Part shown: positions 28,775 to 38,128 of the stretch, one piece after another | Layout of the letters: each line of letters begins with the position of its first letter | Numbering within the stretch: position 1 is the first letter of the stretch | Source of the DNA: Anoxybacillus sp. J5B_2022 | Lineage (GTDB): Bacteria > Bacillota > Bacilli > Bacillales > Anoxybacillaceae | Direction of reading: 5' to 3' | Assembly (NCBI RefSeq): GCF_026847645.1 | Contig: NZ_JAPSMC010000002.1 | Coordinates: 56,830 to 120,829 of the forward strand | DNA: 64,000 nucleotides | Position numbers and translations under genes: made by a program | Notes under the pieces: generated by a model | The model's database searches: none | Seen by the model: only the letters and a program-made list of their open reading frames with translations | What the model was told of the DNA's origin: nothing

Positions 28775-29697
28775 CATTTCTCCAAGTCAATCACCTAAAA
28801 GTATATTATCCGGTGCGCGGCGGGTTTTTTCGTAAGGTCATTGGACATGTGAAAGCGGTCGATGATATTAGTTTTGCGCTGCAAAGAGGGGAAACGTACG
28901 GATTAGTCGGGGAATCGGGATGCGGGAAAACGACGACGGGGAGAACGATAATTGGCTTAGTGAAAGCGACAGCGGGAGAAATTTTGTTCGACGGAAAAGA
29001 TTTGACGAAACTAAGCCGCCGTGAATTTGCGCAATACAGAAAAGACATTCAAATGATTTTTCAAGACCCATACTCTTCCCTTAATCCAAGAAAACGGGTA
29101 TTAGATATTGTCGCCGAGCCGTTGCGCAATTTTGAAAGACTATCTCCGCAAGAAGAAAAACGAAAGGTGCAACATTTTATTGAAAAAGTAGGGCTGCATC
29201 CGGAGTCCATCTATAAATATCCGCATGAATTTTCCGGCGGTCAGCGCCAGCGGATCGGCATTGCCCGCGCCCTTACGCTCAATCCGAAACTGATTATCGC
29301 CGACGAACCTGTCTCAGCACTTGACGTATCGGTGCAGGCGCAAGTGTTAAATTTCATGAAAGACATTCAAAAAGAATTTCAGTTGACGTATTTGTTTATT
29401 AGCCATGATTTAGGAATCATTCGCCATATGTGCGACCGGATTGGCATTATGTACCGCGGGCAATTTGTCGAAGAAGGGACGAAGGAAGAAATATTTCAAA
29501 ATCCGCAACATATTTATACAAAAAGACTGTTGTCGTCTATTCCGAACGCTGACCCGTTAAAACGGCAAGAGCAGCAAACATTGCGGCAACAAATCGAAAA
29601 AGAATATGAACAATCGTATTCTCGTTATTTTAATGCGGAAGGAAGAGCATATCCGCTAAAACGCATTTCCAACACCCATTCGGTTGCGATCCCGTAA
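28771..29697 (+). CDS. oppF: Oligopeptide ABC transporter ATPase OppF
   Basis: 308-aa second ATPase. It begins FLQVNHLKVYYPVRGGFFRK, typical of OppF/AppF/DppF, with Walker A GESGCGKTTTGR, signature EFSGGQRQR, Walker B LIIADEPVSALDV and FISHDLGII. It pairs with OppD to drive uptake through OppB and OppC. The start overlaps the oppD stop (ATGA), and oppB follows after 17 nt. Confidence 0.93.
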   Translation: MTFLQVNHLKVYYPVRGGFFRKVIGHVKAVDDISFALQRGETYGLVGESGCGKTTTGRTIIGLVKATAGEILFDGKDLTKLSRREFAQYRKDIQMIFQDPYSSLNPRKRVLDIVAEPLRNFERLSPQEEKRKVQHFIEKVGLHPESIYKYPHEFSGGQRQRIGIARALTLNPKLIIADEPVSALDVSVQAQVLNFMKDIQKEFQLTYLFISHDLGIIRHMCDRIGIMYRGQFVEEGTKEEIFQNPQHIYTKRLLSSIPNADPLKRQEQQTLRQQIEKEYEQSYSRYFNAEGRAYPLKRISNTHSVAIP

Positions 29698-29714
29698 GAG
29701 AGGAAGTCGAGAGG

Positions 29715-30683
29715 ATGGTCAAATTTATATTGCGACGTATCGTCATGATGATTCCGCAGCTATTTATTTTAAGTGTGCTTATTTTCCTGCTGGCAAAAGC
29801 GATGCCTGGCGACGCTTTAACTGGTCAGCTAGCGAACAACCCAAAAATGGATGCGCAAACGCTAGCAGAAATGAGAGAAAAATTAGGGCTAAACGACCCG
29901 CTATATGTTCAATATGCTCGATGGATAAAAAACTTGCTCCACGGGGATTTAGGCATGTCCTACGTCCACCAACAGCCTGTGACCGATTTATTGGCAGGGA
30001 GAATGTGGAATACAGTGTTGCTTTCGTTGTGTATTTTAGTGCTGACATACGCGATTGCTGTCCCGTTAGGAGTGATTTCCGGCCGTTGGCAAGACTCATG
30101 GGCAGATAAGCTCATTGTTGGATATAGCTATGTTAGCTTTGCGACCCCGCTATTTATTTTCGCTCTCATTATGCTTTTTCTGTTCGGGTTTAAGCTCGGA
30201 TGGTTTCCAACGGGCGGTAGCGTCGATATTCAACTAGAAGAAGGGACATTCGATTATTACATAAGCAAGTTTAATCATCTTTTATTGCCTTCTTTATCTG
30301 GTGCGTTGATTAGCACGGTAGGTATTATTCAATATTTGCGAAGCGAGATTATCGATACGAAAGTAAAAGATTTTGTTCGCACCGCACGGGCAAAAGGAGT
30401 GCCGGAAGCGAAAATTTATTCACGCCATATTTTGCGCAATTCATTTTTGCCGATTGCTGCATTTTTAGGGTATGAAATTACTGGACTAATTGGAGGCTCG
30501 GTTTTTTTAGAATCTATTTTTAGCTACCCAGGAATCGGACAGCTTTTTTTGCAATCGATTATGCAGCGAGATTATAGCGTCGTGACGGCACTTGTCATGA
30601 TTTCCGGTCTCGCGACATTAGTCGGGACATTGTTGTCGGACATCATTTTAAGCGCTGTCGATCCGCGAATAAGAATCGAGTAG
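29715..30683 (+). CDS. oppB: Oligopeptide ABC transporter permease OppB
   Basis: 322-aa permease with six hydrophobic segments; the start FILRRIVMMIPQLFILSVLIF is characteristic of OppB/DppB permeases. The ATPase-contact motif reads VRTARAKGVPEAKIYSRH, fitting the EAA loop. ATG 29715 follows GAGAGG. Forms the pore with OppC. Confidence 0.92.
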   Translation: MVKFILRRIVMMIPQLFILSVLIFLLAKAMPGDALTGQLANNPKMDAQTLAEMREKLGLNDPLYVQYARWIKNLLHGDLGMSYVHQQPVTDLLAGRMWNTVLLSLCILVLTYAIAVPLGVISGRWQDSWADKLIVGYSYVSFATPLFIFALIMLFLFGFKLGWFPTGGSVDIQLEEGTFDYYISKFNHLLLPSLSGALISTVGIIQYLRSEIIDTKVKDFVRTARAKGVPEAKIYSRHILRNSFLPIAAFLGYEITGLIGGSVFLESIFSYPGIGQLFLQSIMQRDYSVVTALVMISGLATLVGTLLSDIILSAVDPRIRIE

Positions 30684-30699
30684 AGGAGGGGGGACAAGA

Positions 30700-31569
30700 A
30701 TGAAAAAAACAGAACATTCGCCCTTTTCTGTTCTATGGCGGGAAGTAGTAAAAGATAAACTGGCGCTTAGTTCTCTTCTGCTTCTTTCGCTCATTCTCTT
30801 CATTGTATACGGGGCTTCCATTATGTTGGATCAAGAAGAAATCGTCAAAGTCGATCTTTTGTCCATCTACGCCCCGCCGTCTGCCGAGCATTGGCTAGGA
30901 ACAGACTACGGTGGAAGGGATATTTTAGGGCAACTCATCATTGGAACGAAAAATTCGTTTACCATTGGGTTAGCGATTACGTTGCTAACAGGATTGATCG
31001 GGTTAACGGTCGGCTTAATTGCAGGCTATTTCGGTGGAGTAATCGATAACGTGATTATGCGCATCATTGATTTTATCCTCATTTTGCCGTTTTTAATGTT
31101 AGTCATTGTTTTCGTGGCAATCGTTCCGAAATATAACGTGTTTACATTTATTTTGATTATGAGCGCCTTTCTATGGACAGGAAAAGCGCGGCTCATTCGC
31201 GCAAAGACGTTAGCAGAACGGGAGCTGGACTATGTGAGCGCCTCCAAAACGCTCGGCACGCCCGATTGGAAAATTATCGTTCGGGAAATATTACCGAACT
31301 TAAGCTCGATTATTATTGTTAATTTAACGCTGAACCTTGCAGGCAACATCGGAATCGAGTCAGGGCTAAGCTATTTAGGATTTGGTCTCCCAGAAAGCAC
31401 GCCAAGCTTAGGAACGTTAGTCAGCTATGCGACAAATCCCGATGTATTGCAAAACAAATGGTGGGTTTGGTTACCAGCATCGTTGCTTATTTTAGTAATG
31501 ATGTTGTGTATAAATTTTATCGGCCAAGCGTTAAAACGTGCGGCTGATGCAAGACAACGATTAGGATAA
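30700..31569 (+). CDS. oppC: Oligopeptide ABC transporter permease OppC
   Basis: 289-aa permease. The motif HWLGTDYGGRDILGQLI is the hallmark of OppC/DppC permeases, and the EAA-type loop reads ERELDYVSASKTLGTPDWKI. Six hydrophobic segments are visible. ATG 30700 follows GAGGAGGGG. It lies 16 nt after oppB. Confidence 0.93.
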   Translation: MKKTEHSPFSVLWREVVKDKLALSSLLLLSLILFIVYGASIMLDQEEIVKVDLLSIYAPPSAEHWLGTDYGGRDILGQLIIGTKNSFTIGLAITLLTGLIGLTVGLIAGYFGGVIDNVIMRIIDFILILPFLMLVIVFVAIVPKYNVFTFILIMSAFLWTGKARLIRAKTLAERELDYVSASKTLGTPDWKIIVREILPNLSSIIIVNLTLNLAGNIGIESGLSYLGFGLPESTPSLGTLVSYATNPDVLQNKWWVWLPASLLILVMMLCINFIGQALKRAADARQRLG

Positions 31570-31584
31570 AAGGGGGAGATGAAA

Positions 31585-33363
31585 GTGAAAAAAAGGTATT
31601 GGAAGTTGTTTAGCGTGCTCGCCGGACTGTCACTGGTATTGTCCGCATGCACCGACTCGACAAGCAGCAATCCAAAAAAACCGACAGAACAGACTGCACC
31701 AAAAGAAGACATCGGCAATTTCCCAATGACGGTCAAAAACGATGGGAAAATTGTCGACGGAGTCCTTACGTATGGGTTAGTGTCGGACACACCGTTTGAG
31801 GGGACGCTGAACTACGCGTTTTACACAGGGCAGCCAGATGCGGAAATTTTGCAGTTTTTTGATGAATCGCTATTCCGCACAAACGGAGATTACGAGATTA
31901 CGAATGATGGAGCGGCAACGTACGAGCTTTCCGCGGACAAAAAGACGATGACGATTAAAATTAAAGACAACGTGAAGTGGCATGACGGGGAGCCGGTGAA
32001 GGCAGAAGATTTAGAGTATGCGTATTTAGTCATCGGCAATAAAGATTATACAGGGGTGCGGTATGGCGATGCGCTCATGCAAGATATTGTCGGCATGGAT
32101 GCGTACCATAGCGGAAAAGCATCGACGATTTCAGGCATTAAAGTCATCGATGACAAAACGCTTACGATTACGTGGAACCATGCGAATCCATCGGTATTAA
32201 CCGGAATTTGGGCATATCCGCTGCCAAAGCATTATTTAAAAGATATTCCAATTAAGCAGCTGGCTCAGTCCGATAAAATTCGCAAAAATCCGATTGGGTT
32301 CGGACCATTTAAAGTGAAGAAAATCGTCCCAGGCGAATCGGTGGAAATGGTGCGCAACGATGACTATTATGGCGGAAAACCGAACTTAAAAGGCGTCATT
32401 GTGAAAGTCGTCAGCCCGAAAGTCGTCCTTCAATCCTTGAAAAAAGGCGAAATTGATCTGGCGGAGTTCCCAACTGACCAATACGTTGGGGCAAAAGGAA
32501 CGAAAAATATTCAATTCGTTGGCAAAATCGACTTAGCGTACAACTATATCGGCTTTAAGCTCGGGCATTGGGATGCGAAAAAGCAGGAGAACGTCATGGA
32601 CAATCCAAAATTCCAAGACAAACGATTGCGCCAAGCGATGGCATACGCGATTGATAACAAGTCGGTTGGCGACAAACTATACCACGGGCTGCGTTTCCCT
32701 GCGACAACGCTCATTCCACCATCGTTCCCTGGCTACCATGATAAAGAGGCAAAAGGCTATTCGTATGACCCTGAAAAAGCGAAAAAGCTGTTGGATGAGG
32801 CAGGGTATAAAGATAAAGATGGCGATGGGCTTCGCGAAGATCCAAACGGAAAGAAATTTACGATTCATTTCCTTTCGATGAGCGGCTCGGATGTCGCCGA
32901 ACCGTTAGCGAAGTTTTATATGCAATGCTGGAAAGATGTCGGACTAGACGTTCAATTAGTCGACGGGCGGTTAGCGGAGTTTAACTCGTTTTATGATATG
33001 GTCGAAAAAGACGACCCGAAAGTCGATGTATTCGCCGCTGCTTGGGCAACAGGAACGAACGTCGACCCATACGGACTATATGGACGAAACGTCATGTTCA
33101 ACTATTCGCGCTGGGTGAACGAGAAAAACGATGAACTGCTCGAAAAAGGGCATTCGGAACAAGCGTTTGATAAAGAATACCGGAAAAAGATTTATAACGA
33201 ATGGCAAGCGTTAATGAACGAGGAAGTTCCTGTCATTCCAACGTTGTATCGTTCAGCGCTTTATGCAGTAAACAACCGAGTGAAAAACTTTACGGTCGAC
33301 CCAAGCTCGAAGTTGACGTGGAAAGACGTCGGGGTCACCGCAGAGAAGCCGGAAGTAGAATAA
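31585..33363 (+). CDS. oppA: Oligopeptide-binding lipoprotein OppA
   Basis: 592-aa extracellular solute-binding protein, family 5. It has a lipoprotein signal with lipobox LSAC (about residues 17-20), followed by the body with NVKWHDGEPVKAEDLEYAY, a typical segment of the family, and RLRQAMAYAIDN. It captures peptides for OppBCDF. GTG 31585 has correct spacing to AGGGGGAG, whereas the ATG at 31579 touches it. Last gene of the operon. Confidence 0.92.
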   Translation: MKKRYWKLFSVLAGLSLVLSACTDSTSSNPKKPTEQTAPKEDIGNFPMTVKNDGKIVDGVLTYGLVSDTPFEGTLNYAFYTGQPDAEILQFFDESLFRTNGDYEITNDGAATYELSADKKTMTIKIKDNVKWHDGEPVKAEDLEYAYLVIGNKDYTGVRYGDALMQDIVGMDAYHSGKASTISGIKVIDDKTLTITWNHANPSVLTGIWAYPLPKHYLKDIPIKQLAQSDKIRKNPIGFGPFKVKKIVPGESVEMVRNDDYYGGKPNLKGVIVKVVSPKVVLQSLKKGEIDLAEFPTDQYVGAKGTKNIQFVGKIDLAYNYIGFKLGHWDAKKQENVMDNPKFQDKRLRQAMAYAIDNKSVGDKLYHGLRFPATTLIPPSFPGYHDKEAKGYSYDPEKAKKLLDEAGYKDKDGDGLREDPNGKKFTIHFLSMSGSDVAEPLAKFYMQCWKDVGLDVQLVDGRLAEFNSFYDMVEKDDPKVDVFAAAWATGTNVDPYGLYGRNVMFNYSRWVNEKNDELLEKGHSEQAFDKEYRKKIYNEWQALMNEEVPVIPTLYRSALYAVNNRVKNFTVDPSSKLTWKDVGVTAEKPEVE

Positions 33364-33369
33364 TAAATA

Positions 33370-33404
33370 AGGAGCGGTTCGAGAAAAGAACCGCTCTCTT
33401 TCTT
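33370..33404 (+). terminator. Terminator of the opp operon
   Basis: GAGCGGTTC and GAACCGCTC pair around GAGAAAA, followed by TCTTTCTT. Confidence 0.8.
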
Positions 33405-33454
33405 GTCTAGCACTTGACTGCTACGTTATACTATGGAAAAGGGGGAGATGATTC

Positions 33455-33943
33455 ATGGAAGAAAAAATAATACACGCCGTGCAAGATGAGTATCCAGATG
33501 ATTTTGCATGGTGCTACGGGTGCGGGCGTTTGAATGAGCACGGGCATCATTTTCGTACCGGCTGGCAAGGAGAACAAACGGTGACGATTTACACACCAAG
33601 CCCAGAACATACCGCCATTCCCGGCTTTGTGTACGGCGGGGTAATCGCCTCGCTCATTGACTGCCACGGAACAGGTTCTGCCGCGCTTGCCTTACATCGT
33701 AAAAACGGCTATGAACTAGGAAGTGGAGAAGCACCTCCACGTTTTGTGACCGCTTCGTTGAATGTAGAGTTTCTCAAGCCGACTCCACATGGGGTGCCGC
33801 TAAAGGCGATTGGAACGGTTGAAGAAATTCATCCGAAAAAGTGGAAAGTAAAGACGGAAGTATATGCGGGAGACACGGTTTGCGCCCGCGGTGAAGTGGT
33901 CGCCGTCGTCATGCCGAAGACGTTTTTACAACCAACTGAATGA
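33455..33943 (+). CDS. PaaI-type hotdog thioesterase
   Basis: 162-aa protein of the 4HBT/PaaI hotdog family. The core shows GFVYGGVIASLIDCHGTGSAA, with the HGGV-like helix region, and ASLNVEFLKPTP. Such enzymes hydrolyse acyl-CoA thioesters. An N-terminal WCYGCGRLNEHGH segment with paired Cys is typical of a subgroup of this family. ATG 33455 follows GGGGGAGATG. Monocistronic with its own terminator; substrate unknown. Confidence 0.85.
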   Translation: MEEKIIHAVQDEYPDDFAWCYGCGRLNEHGHHFRTGWQGEQTVTIYTPSPEHTAIPGFVYGGVIASLIDCHGTGSAALALHRKNGYELGSGEAPPRFVTASLNVEFLKPTPHGVPLKAIGTVEEIHPKKWKVKTEVYAGDTVCARGEVVAVVMPKTFLQPTE

Positions 33944-33956
33944 AAGCGAATACATA

Positions 33957-33988
33957 AACGCCTGTTCGCACAACGGGCGTTTTTTCTT
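33957..33988 (+). terminator. Terminator of the thioesterase gene
   Basis: AAACGCCTGTT and AACGGGCGTTT pair around CGCAC with one T-G pair and lead into six T's. Confidence 0.85.
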
Positions 33989-34040
33989 TTTGGGCGTCAT
34001 GTATAATAAAGAAAAGGGGCTTGCAGAAGGGAGAATAAAA

Positions 34041-35300
34041 ATGAAGGTGACAAACCTTGATTGGCCATCGGATGAAAGGAAGTTTTCTTCATTGCATGAA
34101 CTCGTCGATTTTATCTCGGCAGCGATTCATTGTCCAGTGACGATTGAATCGCGCGATTTAGAGCTGATGGCGTATAGCGGAAATCATAATGAGCCAGATG
34201 TGGTGCGTATGAGCACGATTTTAAGCAAACGAGCCGCGGCGCACGTTGTTCATTATTTGCATGAAACGGGCTGGATTCATCGCATTGAGACGGCGGATGG
34301 TGTCGTCAAAATTCCGCCATTGCCAGAGATCGGACTTGGCTCACGCACGGTTGTTTGCCTAAAAAATGGGCCACATATATACGGTTATTTATGGGTACAA
34401 GAAACGAACGGAGAACTGAATGAGGAACAGAAGCGATTTTTGCTAAAGGCGGCGAAAGCAGCTGCCCGATGGTTAGAACAAAGCATGAATAGCTCCAAAA
34501 AGCGGCAAGAAGAAATCCGTCAGTGGTTGCTAAGCTTGCTTCAGCCGGACGACCGCAGCGAGCACGATGTGAAAATGGAGGCGGAATTAAAAGGAATTCG
34601 ACTGCCGGCTGCTTTTACCGTCGCACTATTTCGTATTATGCAAGCAGCGAAAAAAGAAACGATTCGTCATTATGTTACGTTTCTGATGAAATCGTTCGGT
34701 GGTCCAACCTTTTTTATTGAACATCATGAACAATGGATCGTCGTGATCGGTACGATGGCTAGTGAACCGAGCATTGCCACTAAACAAGCGAAAACGCTTC
34801 TTGAAAAGCTAGAAAACGATTTTCATTGCGATTTACATCGCGATATCCTTGTCGGCGTCGGTGGTGAATACCGCGGCTTTCTAAAAATAAGGCAAAGCTA
34901 TGCTGAAGCGGCCGAAGTTGTCAAAAGGAAGCAACAGTTTCGGGAACAGATCGCTCACTTTTACCAAGACTTAGGCATTTATCGTTGGTTGCCGTCCATT
35001 TACGAACAGTACAAGCGGCAAGGTTATCAAAACGAGCAGCTGAAGAAGCTACAAAGATATGATGAAGAAAATCAAACCGAATTGCTAGAAACATTAAAGC
35101 AATACATTAAAAACGACGGAAAAATTAAAGAAACGGCTGAATGCTTATATGTGCACCCGAATACACTGCATTATCGGTTAAAACGAATTCAAACGATTGC
35201 CCCGCTTAACCTAGACGATTTTGAACAGCGGATGATGCTATATATCGACCTTCTTTTTTACCAATATAAGGGTGATATTGTGCTCGACACACAAATATGA
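34041..35300 (+). CDS. putR: PucR-family regulator of proline utilisation
   Basis: 419-aa transcription factor. The N-terminal part is a GAF-like sensor region, and the C-terminus is the PucR helix-turn-helix: LKQYIKNDGKIKETAECL, then YVHPNTLHYRLKRIQ. B. subtilis PutR is a PucR-family activator of the proline catabolic genes, and here the gene directly precedes putC and putB. The ATG at 34041 follows AAGGGAGA; the upstream in-frame extension overlaps the thioesterase gene. Proline is the expected inducer by analogy. Confidence 0.85.
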   Translation: MKVTNLDWPSDERKFSSLHELVDFISAAIHCPVTIESRDLELMAYSGNHNEPDVVRMSTILSKRAAAHVVHYLHETGWIHRIETADGVVKIPPLPEIGLGSRTVVCLKNGPHIYGYLWVQETNGELNEEQKRFLLKAAKAAARWLEQSMNSSKKRQEEIRQWLLSLLQPDDRSEHDVKMEAELKGIRLPAAFTVALFRIMQAAKKETIRHYVTFLMKSFGGPTFFIEHHEQWIVVIGTMASEPSIATKQAKTLLEKLENDFHCDLHRDILVGVGGEYRGFLKIRQSYAEAAEVVKRKQQFREQIAHFYQDLGIYRWLPSIYEQYKRQGYQNEQLKKLQRYDEENQTELLETLKQYIKNDGKIKETAECLYVHPNTLHYRLKRIQTIAPLNLDDFEQRMMLYIDLLFYQYKGDIVLDTQI

Positions 35301-35320
35301 AGCACGATCATTATAGATAG

Positions 35321-35355
35321 TTGACAAAGAATTTTCACAAAATATTCATTATAAT
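35321..35355 (+). promoter_or_regulatory. putC promoter region with CodY-like box
   Basis: A good TTGACA (35321-35326) has no well-spaced -10: TATTCA lies at 16 nt and TATAAT (35350-35355) at 23 nt, which fits an activator-dependent promoter. AATTTTCACAAAATA (35330-35344) matches the CodY consensus AATTTTCWGAAAATT at 13 of 15 positions and sits between the boxes. In B. subtilis CodY represses putBCP. Confidence 0.6.
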
Positions 35356-35389
35356 ATTCATCAAACAGACATAGAAAGGGTCGATGAAA

Positions 35390-36937
35390 GTGGCTGTACC
35401 TTATCAACACGAACCGTTTACTGATTTTTCTGTCGAGCAAAACCGCCAGGCGTTTCAGGCGGCGTTGCAATATGTGCAATCGCAGCTCGGAAAAGAATAT
35501 CCGCTCATCATCGGAAATGAGCGTGTAACAACCGAAGAAAAAATTGTTTCGATTAATCCTGCCAATAAAACAGAAGTGGTCGGCATCGTTTCAAAAGCGA
35601 CGAAAGCGTTAGCAGACGAAGCGATGGCTGCCGCGCTTCGTGCGTTTGAAACGTGGAAAAAAGAAAAGCCAGAAGCGCGCGCCAACATTTTATTCCGCGC
35701 TGCGGCGATTTTACGAAGAAGAAAGCATGAGTTTTCGGCTTATTTAGTCAAAGAAGTGGGCAAGTCGTGGAAAGAAGCAGATGCCGATACGGCAGAAGCG
35801 ATCGATTTTCTCGAATATTATGCGCGGCAAATGATTTCTCTGCAAAACGGTGTTCCGGTATTGAGCCGCAGCGGCGAGCATAATACGTTCCGCTATATTC
35901 CGTTAGGTGTGGGACTCATCATTTCTCCGTTTAACTTCCCGCTCGCGATTATGGCTGGAACGACGGTCGCCGCGATTGTCACTGGCAATACGGTCATTTT
36001 GCGTCCGTCGGATCGCGCGCCGATCGTGGCAGCGAAATTTGTCGAAGTGATGGAAGAAGCCGGCCTTCCTGCTGGCGTGTTGAACTATTTGCCAGGCGGA
36101 GAGGCAGAAGTCGGCGAATATTTAGTCGAGCATCCACAAACACGCTTTATTTCATTCACCGGTTCGCGCGCTGTCGGCTGCCGCATTTACGAACGGGCGG
36201 CGATCGTTCAGCCGGGGCAAAAATGGCTCAAGCGCGTCATCGCCGAAATGGGCGGCAAAGATGCGATTATCGTTGACAAAGAAGCGGATTTGGAATTAGC
36301 GGCACAATCGATTGTCGCCTCTGCATTCGGTTTTTCCGGCCAAAAATGTTCCGCATGCTCGCGGGCGATTGTGCTTGAAGACGTGTATGCCCAAGTGTTA
36401 AACCGTGTCGTGGAATTGACGAAACAATTAAAAATCGGTAATCCGGAAGAGCAAAGCACGTTTATGGGACCGGTCATCGACCAAGCGGCTTATAACAAAA
36501 TTATGAGCTATATCGAAATCGGCAAACAAGAAGGGAAGCTGATGGCAGGAGGCGAAGGGGACGACTCGAAAGGCTTTTTCATTCAGCCGACGGTATTTGC
36601 CGATGTCGATCCAAGTGCGCGCATCATGCAAGAAGAAATTTTCGGTCCGGTCGTTGCGTTTACAAAAGCGAAAGATTTCGACCATGCGCTTGAAATTGCC
36701 AACAACACAGACTATGGCTTAACAGGCGCGGTCATTTCGAACAACCGCTTTAATCTTGAAAAAGCGCGGGAAGAGTTTCATGTCGGCAACCTTTACTTTA
36801 ACCGTGGCTGCACGGGTGCGATTGTCGGCTATCAACCGTTTGGTGGTTTTAACATGTCGGGAACAGACTCGAAAGCAGGCGGCCCTGACTATTTACTTCT
36901 TCACATGCAAGCGAAAACGGTATGTGAGGCGTTTTAG
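35390..36937 (+). CDS. putC: L-glutamate gamma-semialdehyde dehydrogenase
   Basis: 515-aa aldehyde dehydrogenase that oxidises glutamate semialdehyde (from 1-pyrroline-5-carboxylate) to glutamate. The catalytic Cys is in [13 protein letters not shown] and the catalytic Glu in [13 protein letters not shown]; the NAD site shows FTGSRAVG. The start [17 protein letters not shown] matches the RocA/PutC family. GTG 35390 gives 515 aa, the length of B. subtilis PutC and RocA, and has better spacing to AAAGGG than ATG 35384. Name putC is chosen over rocA because of putR and putB next to it. Confidence 0.93.
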   Translation: MAVPYQHEPFTDFSVEQNRQAFQAALQYVQSQLGKEYPLIIGNERVTTEEKIVSINPANKTEVVGIVSKATKALADEAMAAALRAFETWKKEKPEARANILFRAAAILRRRKHEFSAYLVKEVGKSWKEADADTAEAIDFLEYYARQMISLQNGVPVLSRSGEHNTFRYIPLGVGLIISPFNFPLAIMAGTTVAAIVTGNTVILRPSDRAPIVAAKFVEVMEEAGLPAGVLNYLPGGEAEVGEYLVEHPQTRFISFTGSRAVGCRIYERAAIVQPGQKWLKRVIAEMGGKDAIIVDKEADLELAAQSIVASAFGFSGQKCSACSRAIVLEDVYAQVLNRVVELTKQLKIGNPEEQSTFMGPVIDQAAYNKIMSYIEIGKQEGKLMAGGEGDDSKGFFIQPTVFADVDPSARIMQEEIFGPVVAFTKAKDFDHALEIANNTDYGLTGAVISNNRFNLEKAREEFHVGNLYFNRGCTGAIVGYQPFGGFNMSGTDSKAGGPDYLLLHMQAKTVCEAF

Positions 36938-36948
36938 GAGGGAGTCGC

Positions 36949-37863
36949 ATGATCGAAGCGGTATCTAAAAATATTTTTCTATACGCTTCTAAAAGCAAAA
37001 CGTTAAACAAAGCGGCGAAAAAATGGGGGCTTCGATTCGGGGCCTCCCAAGTCGTCGCCGGCGAAACGATTGAAAGCGCCATTGCCAAAGTAAAAGAATT
37101 GAATGATAAAGGGCTCGTTTGTACGCTTGACCATTTAGGCGAATTCGTATCCAATCACGAAGAGGCGATCGAAGCGACGCAATATAATGTGCGCACGCTC
37201 GAAGCGATCTACAAAGCGGGCGTCAACAGCAACCTTTCTGTAAAACTAACGCAGCTCGGGCTCGATATTGATTTCGATTTTTGCTTAGACAATATGCGGC
37301 AAATCGTCGAAACCGCGAAACGATATAACAACTTTGTTCGCATTGACATGGAAGATTCCGCGCATTGCCAAGCGACACTTGATCTTTTGCGTGAGCTTCG
37401 CAAAACGTACGATAATGTTGGGACAGTGATTCAAGCGTATTTGTACCGTTCCGAGCAAGATGTGAAAGAGTTAAAAGGCGTTTCGCTCCGGTTAGTGAAA
37501 GGGGCATATAAAGAGCCGCCGGAAGTCGCTTACCAAGACAAAGCGCAAATTGACGAAAATTACATGAACATCATCAAGGAGCATTTATTGAGCGGCAGCT
37601 ATACCGCCATTGCGACGCACGATCATCACATCATTGAAAAAGTGAAACTATTTACGAAAGAACACGGCATTTCCCCGAACCAATTTGAGTTTCAAATGCT
37701 GTATGGGTTCCGTACGGACATGCAGCTTCAGCTCGCGCAAGAAGGGTATACGATGCGCATTTACGTTCCGTTTGGCAACGACTGGTTCGGCTATTTCATG
37801 CGCCGCCTCGCCGAACGGCCGCAAAACGTCGCCTTTGCGTTAAAAGGATTTTTTGGGAAGTGA
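36949..37863 (+). CDS. putB: Proline dehydrogenase
   Basis: 304-aa FAD enzyme with a TIM-barrel fold, oxidising proline to 1-pyrroline-5-carboxylate. Conserved pieces are VRIDMEDSAHC, RLVKGAYKEPPEVAYQDK, IATHDHHII and the FAD/substrate motif QMLYGFR, with the C-terminal YVPFGNDWFGYFMRRLAERP. It lies 11 nt behind putC, so the order is the reverse of B. subtilis putBC. No putP transporter follows. Confidence 0.95.
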   Translation: MIEAVSKNIFLYASKSKTLNKAAKKWGLRFGASQVVAGETIESAIAKVKELNDKGLVCTLDHLGEFVSNHEEAIEATQYNVRTLEAIYKAGVNSNLSVKLTQLGLDIDFDFCLDNMRQIVETAKRYNNFVRIDMEDSAHCQATLDLLRELRKTYDNVGTVIQAYLYRSEQDVKELKGVSLRLVKGAYKEPPEVAYQDKAQIDENYMNIIKEHLLSGSYTAIATHDHHIIEKVKLFTKEHGISPNQFEFQMLYGFRTDMQLQLAQEGYTMRIYVPFGNDWFGYFMRRLAERPQNVAFALKGFFGK

Positions 37864-37864
37864 A

Positions 37865-37954
37865 CCGTTCATCGAAGTGAACGGAAAAACATAATGAGAG
37901 CGGTTCAGAACGGCTGACTACAACATTCATGTTGCAGTCAGCCGTTCTTTTTGG
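37865..37954 (+). terminator. Two hairpins ending the put operon
   Basis: A short CCGTTC/GAACGG hairpin follows the stop. Then a 20-bp stem (37907-37926 with 37929-37948, one mismatch) has a 2-nt loop and a following T-run. The second is a strong terminator. Confidence 0.85.
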
Positions 37955-38053
37955 ATAAGTTGCAACAAAGATTTTCATATCTTTCTCTCTGTATTCATGT
38001 GTGTAGGCTGATATTGAAACAAAACGGCAACTTATATAGATTGGTAGAACAAA

Positions 38054-38100
38054 AAAAGCGCTCCTTTCTTTAAATGGAGTTTCCCATCTAAAAAGGAGCA
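38054..38100 (-). terminator. Terminator of the M23 endopeptidase gene
   Basis: On the minus strand GCTCCTTT pairs with AAAGGAGC across a loop of about 25 nt and is followed by GCTTTTTTTG. Confidence 0.6.
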
Positions 38101-38128
38101 CGTTCTGGCCAATGTTCGATGCGTTTGT

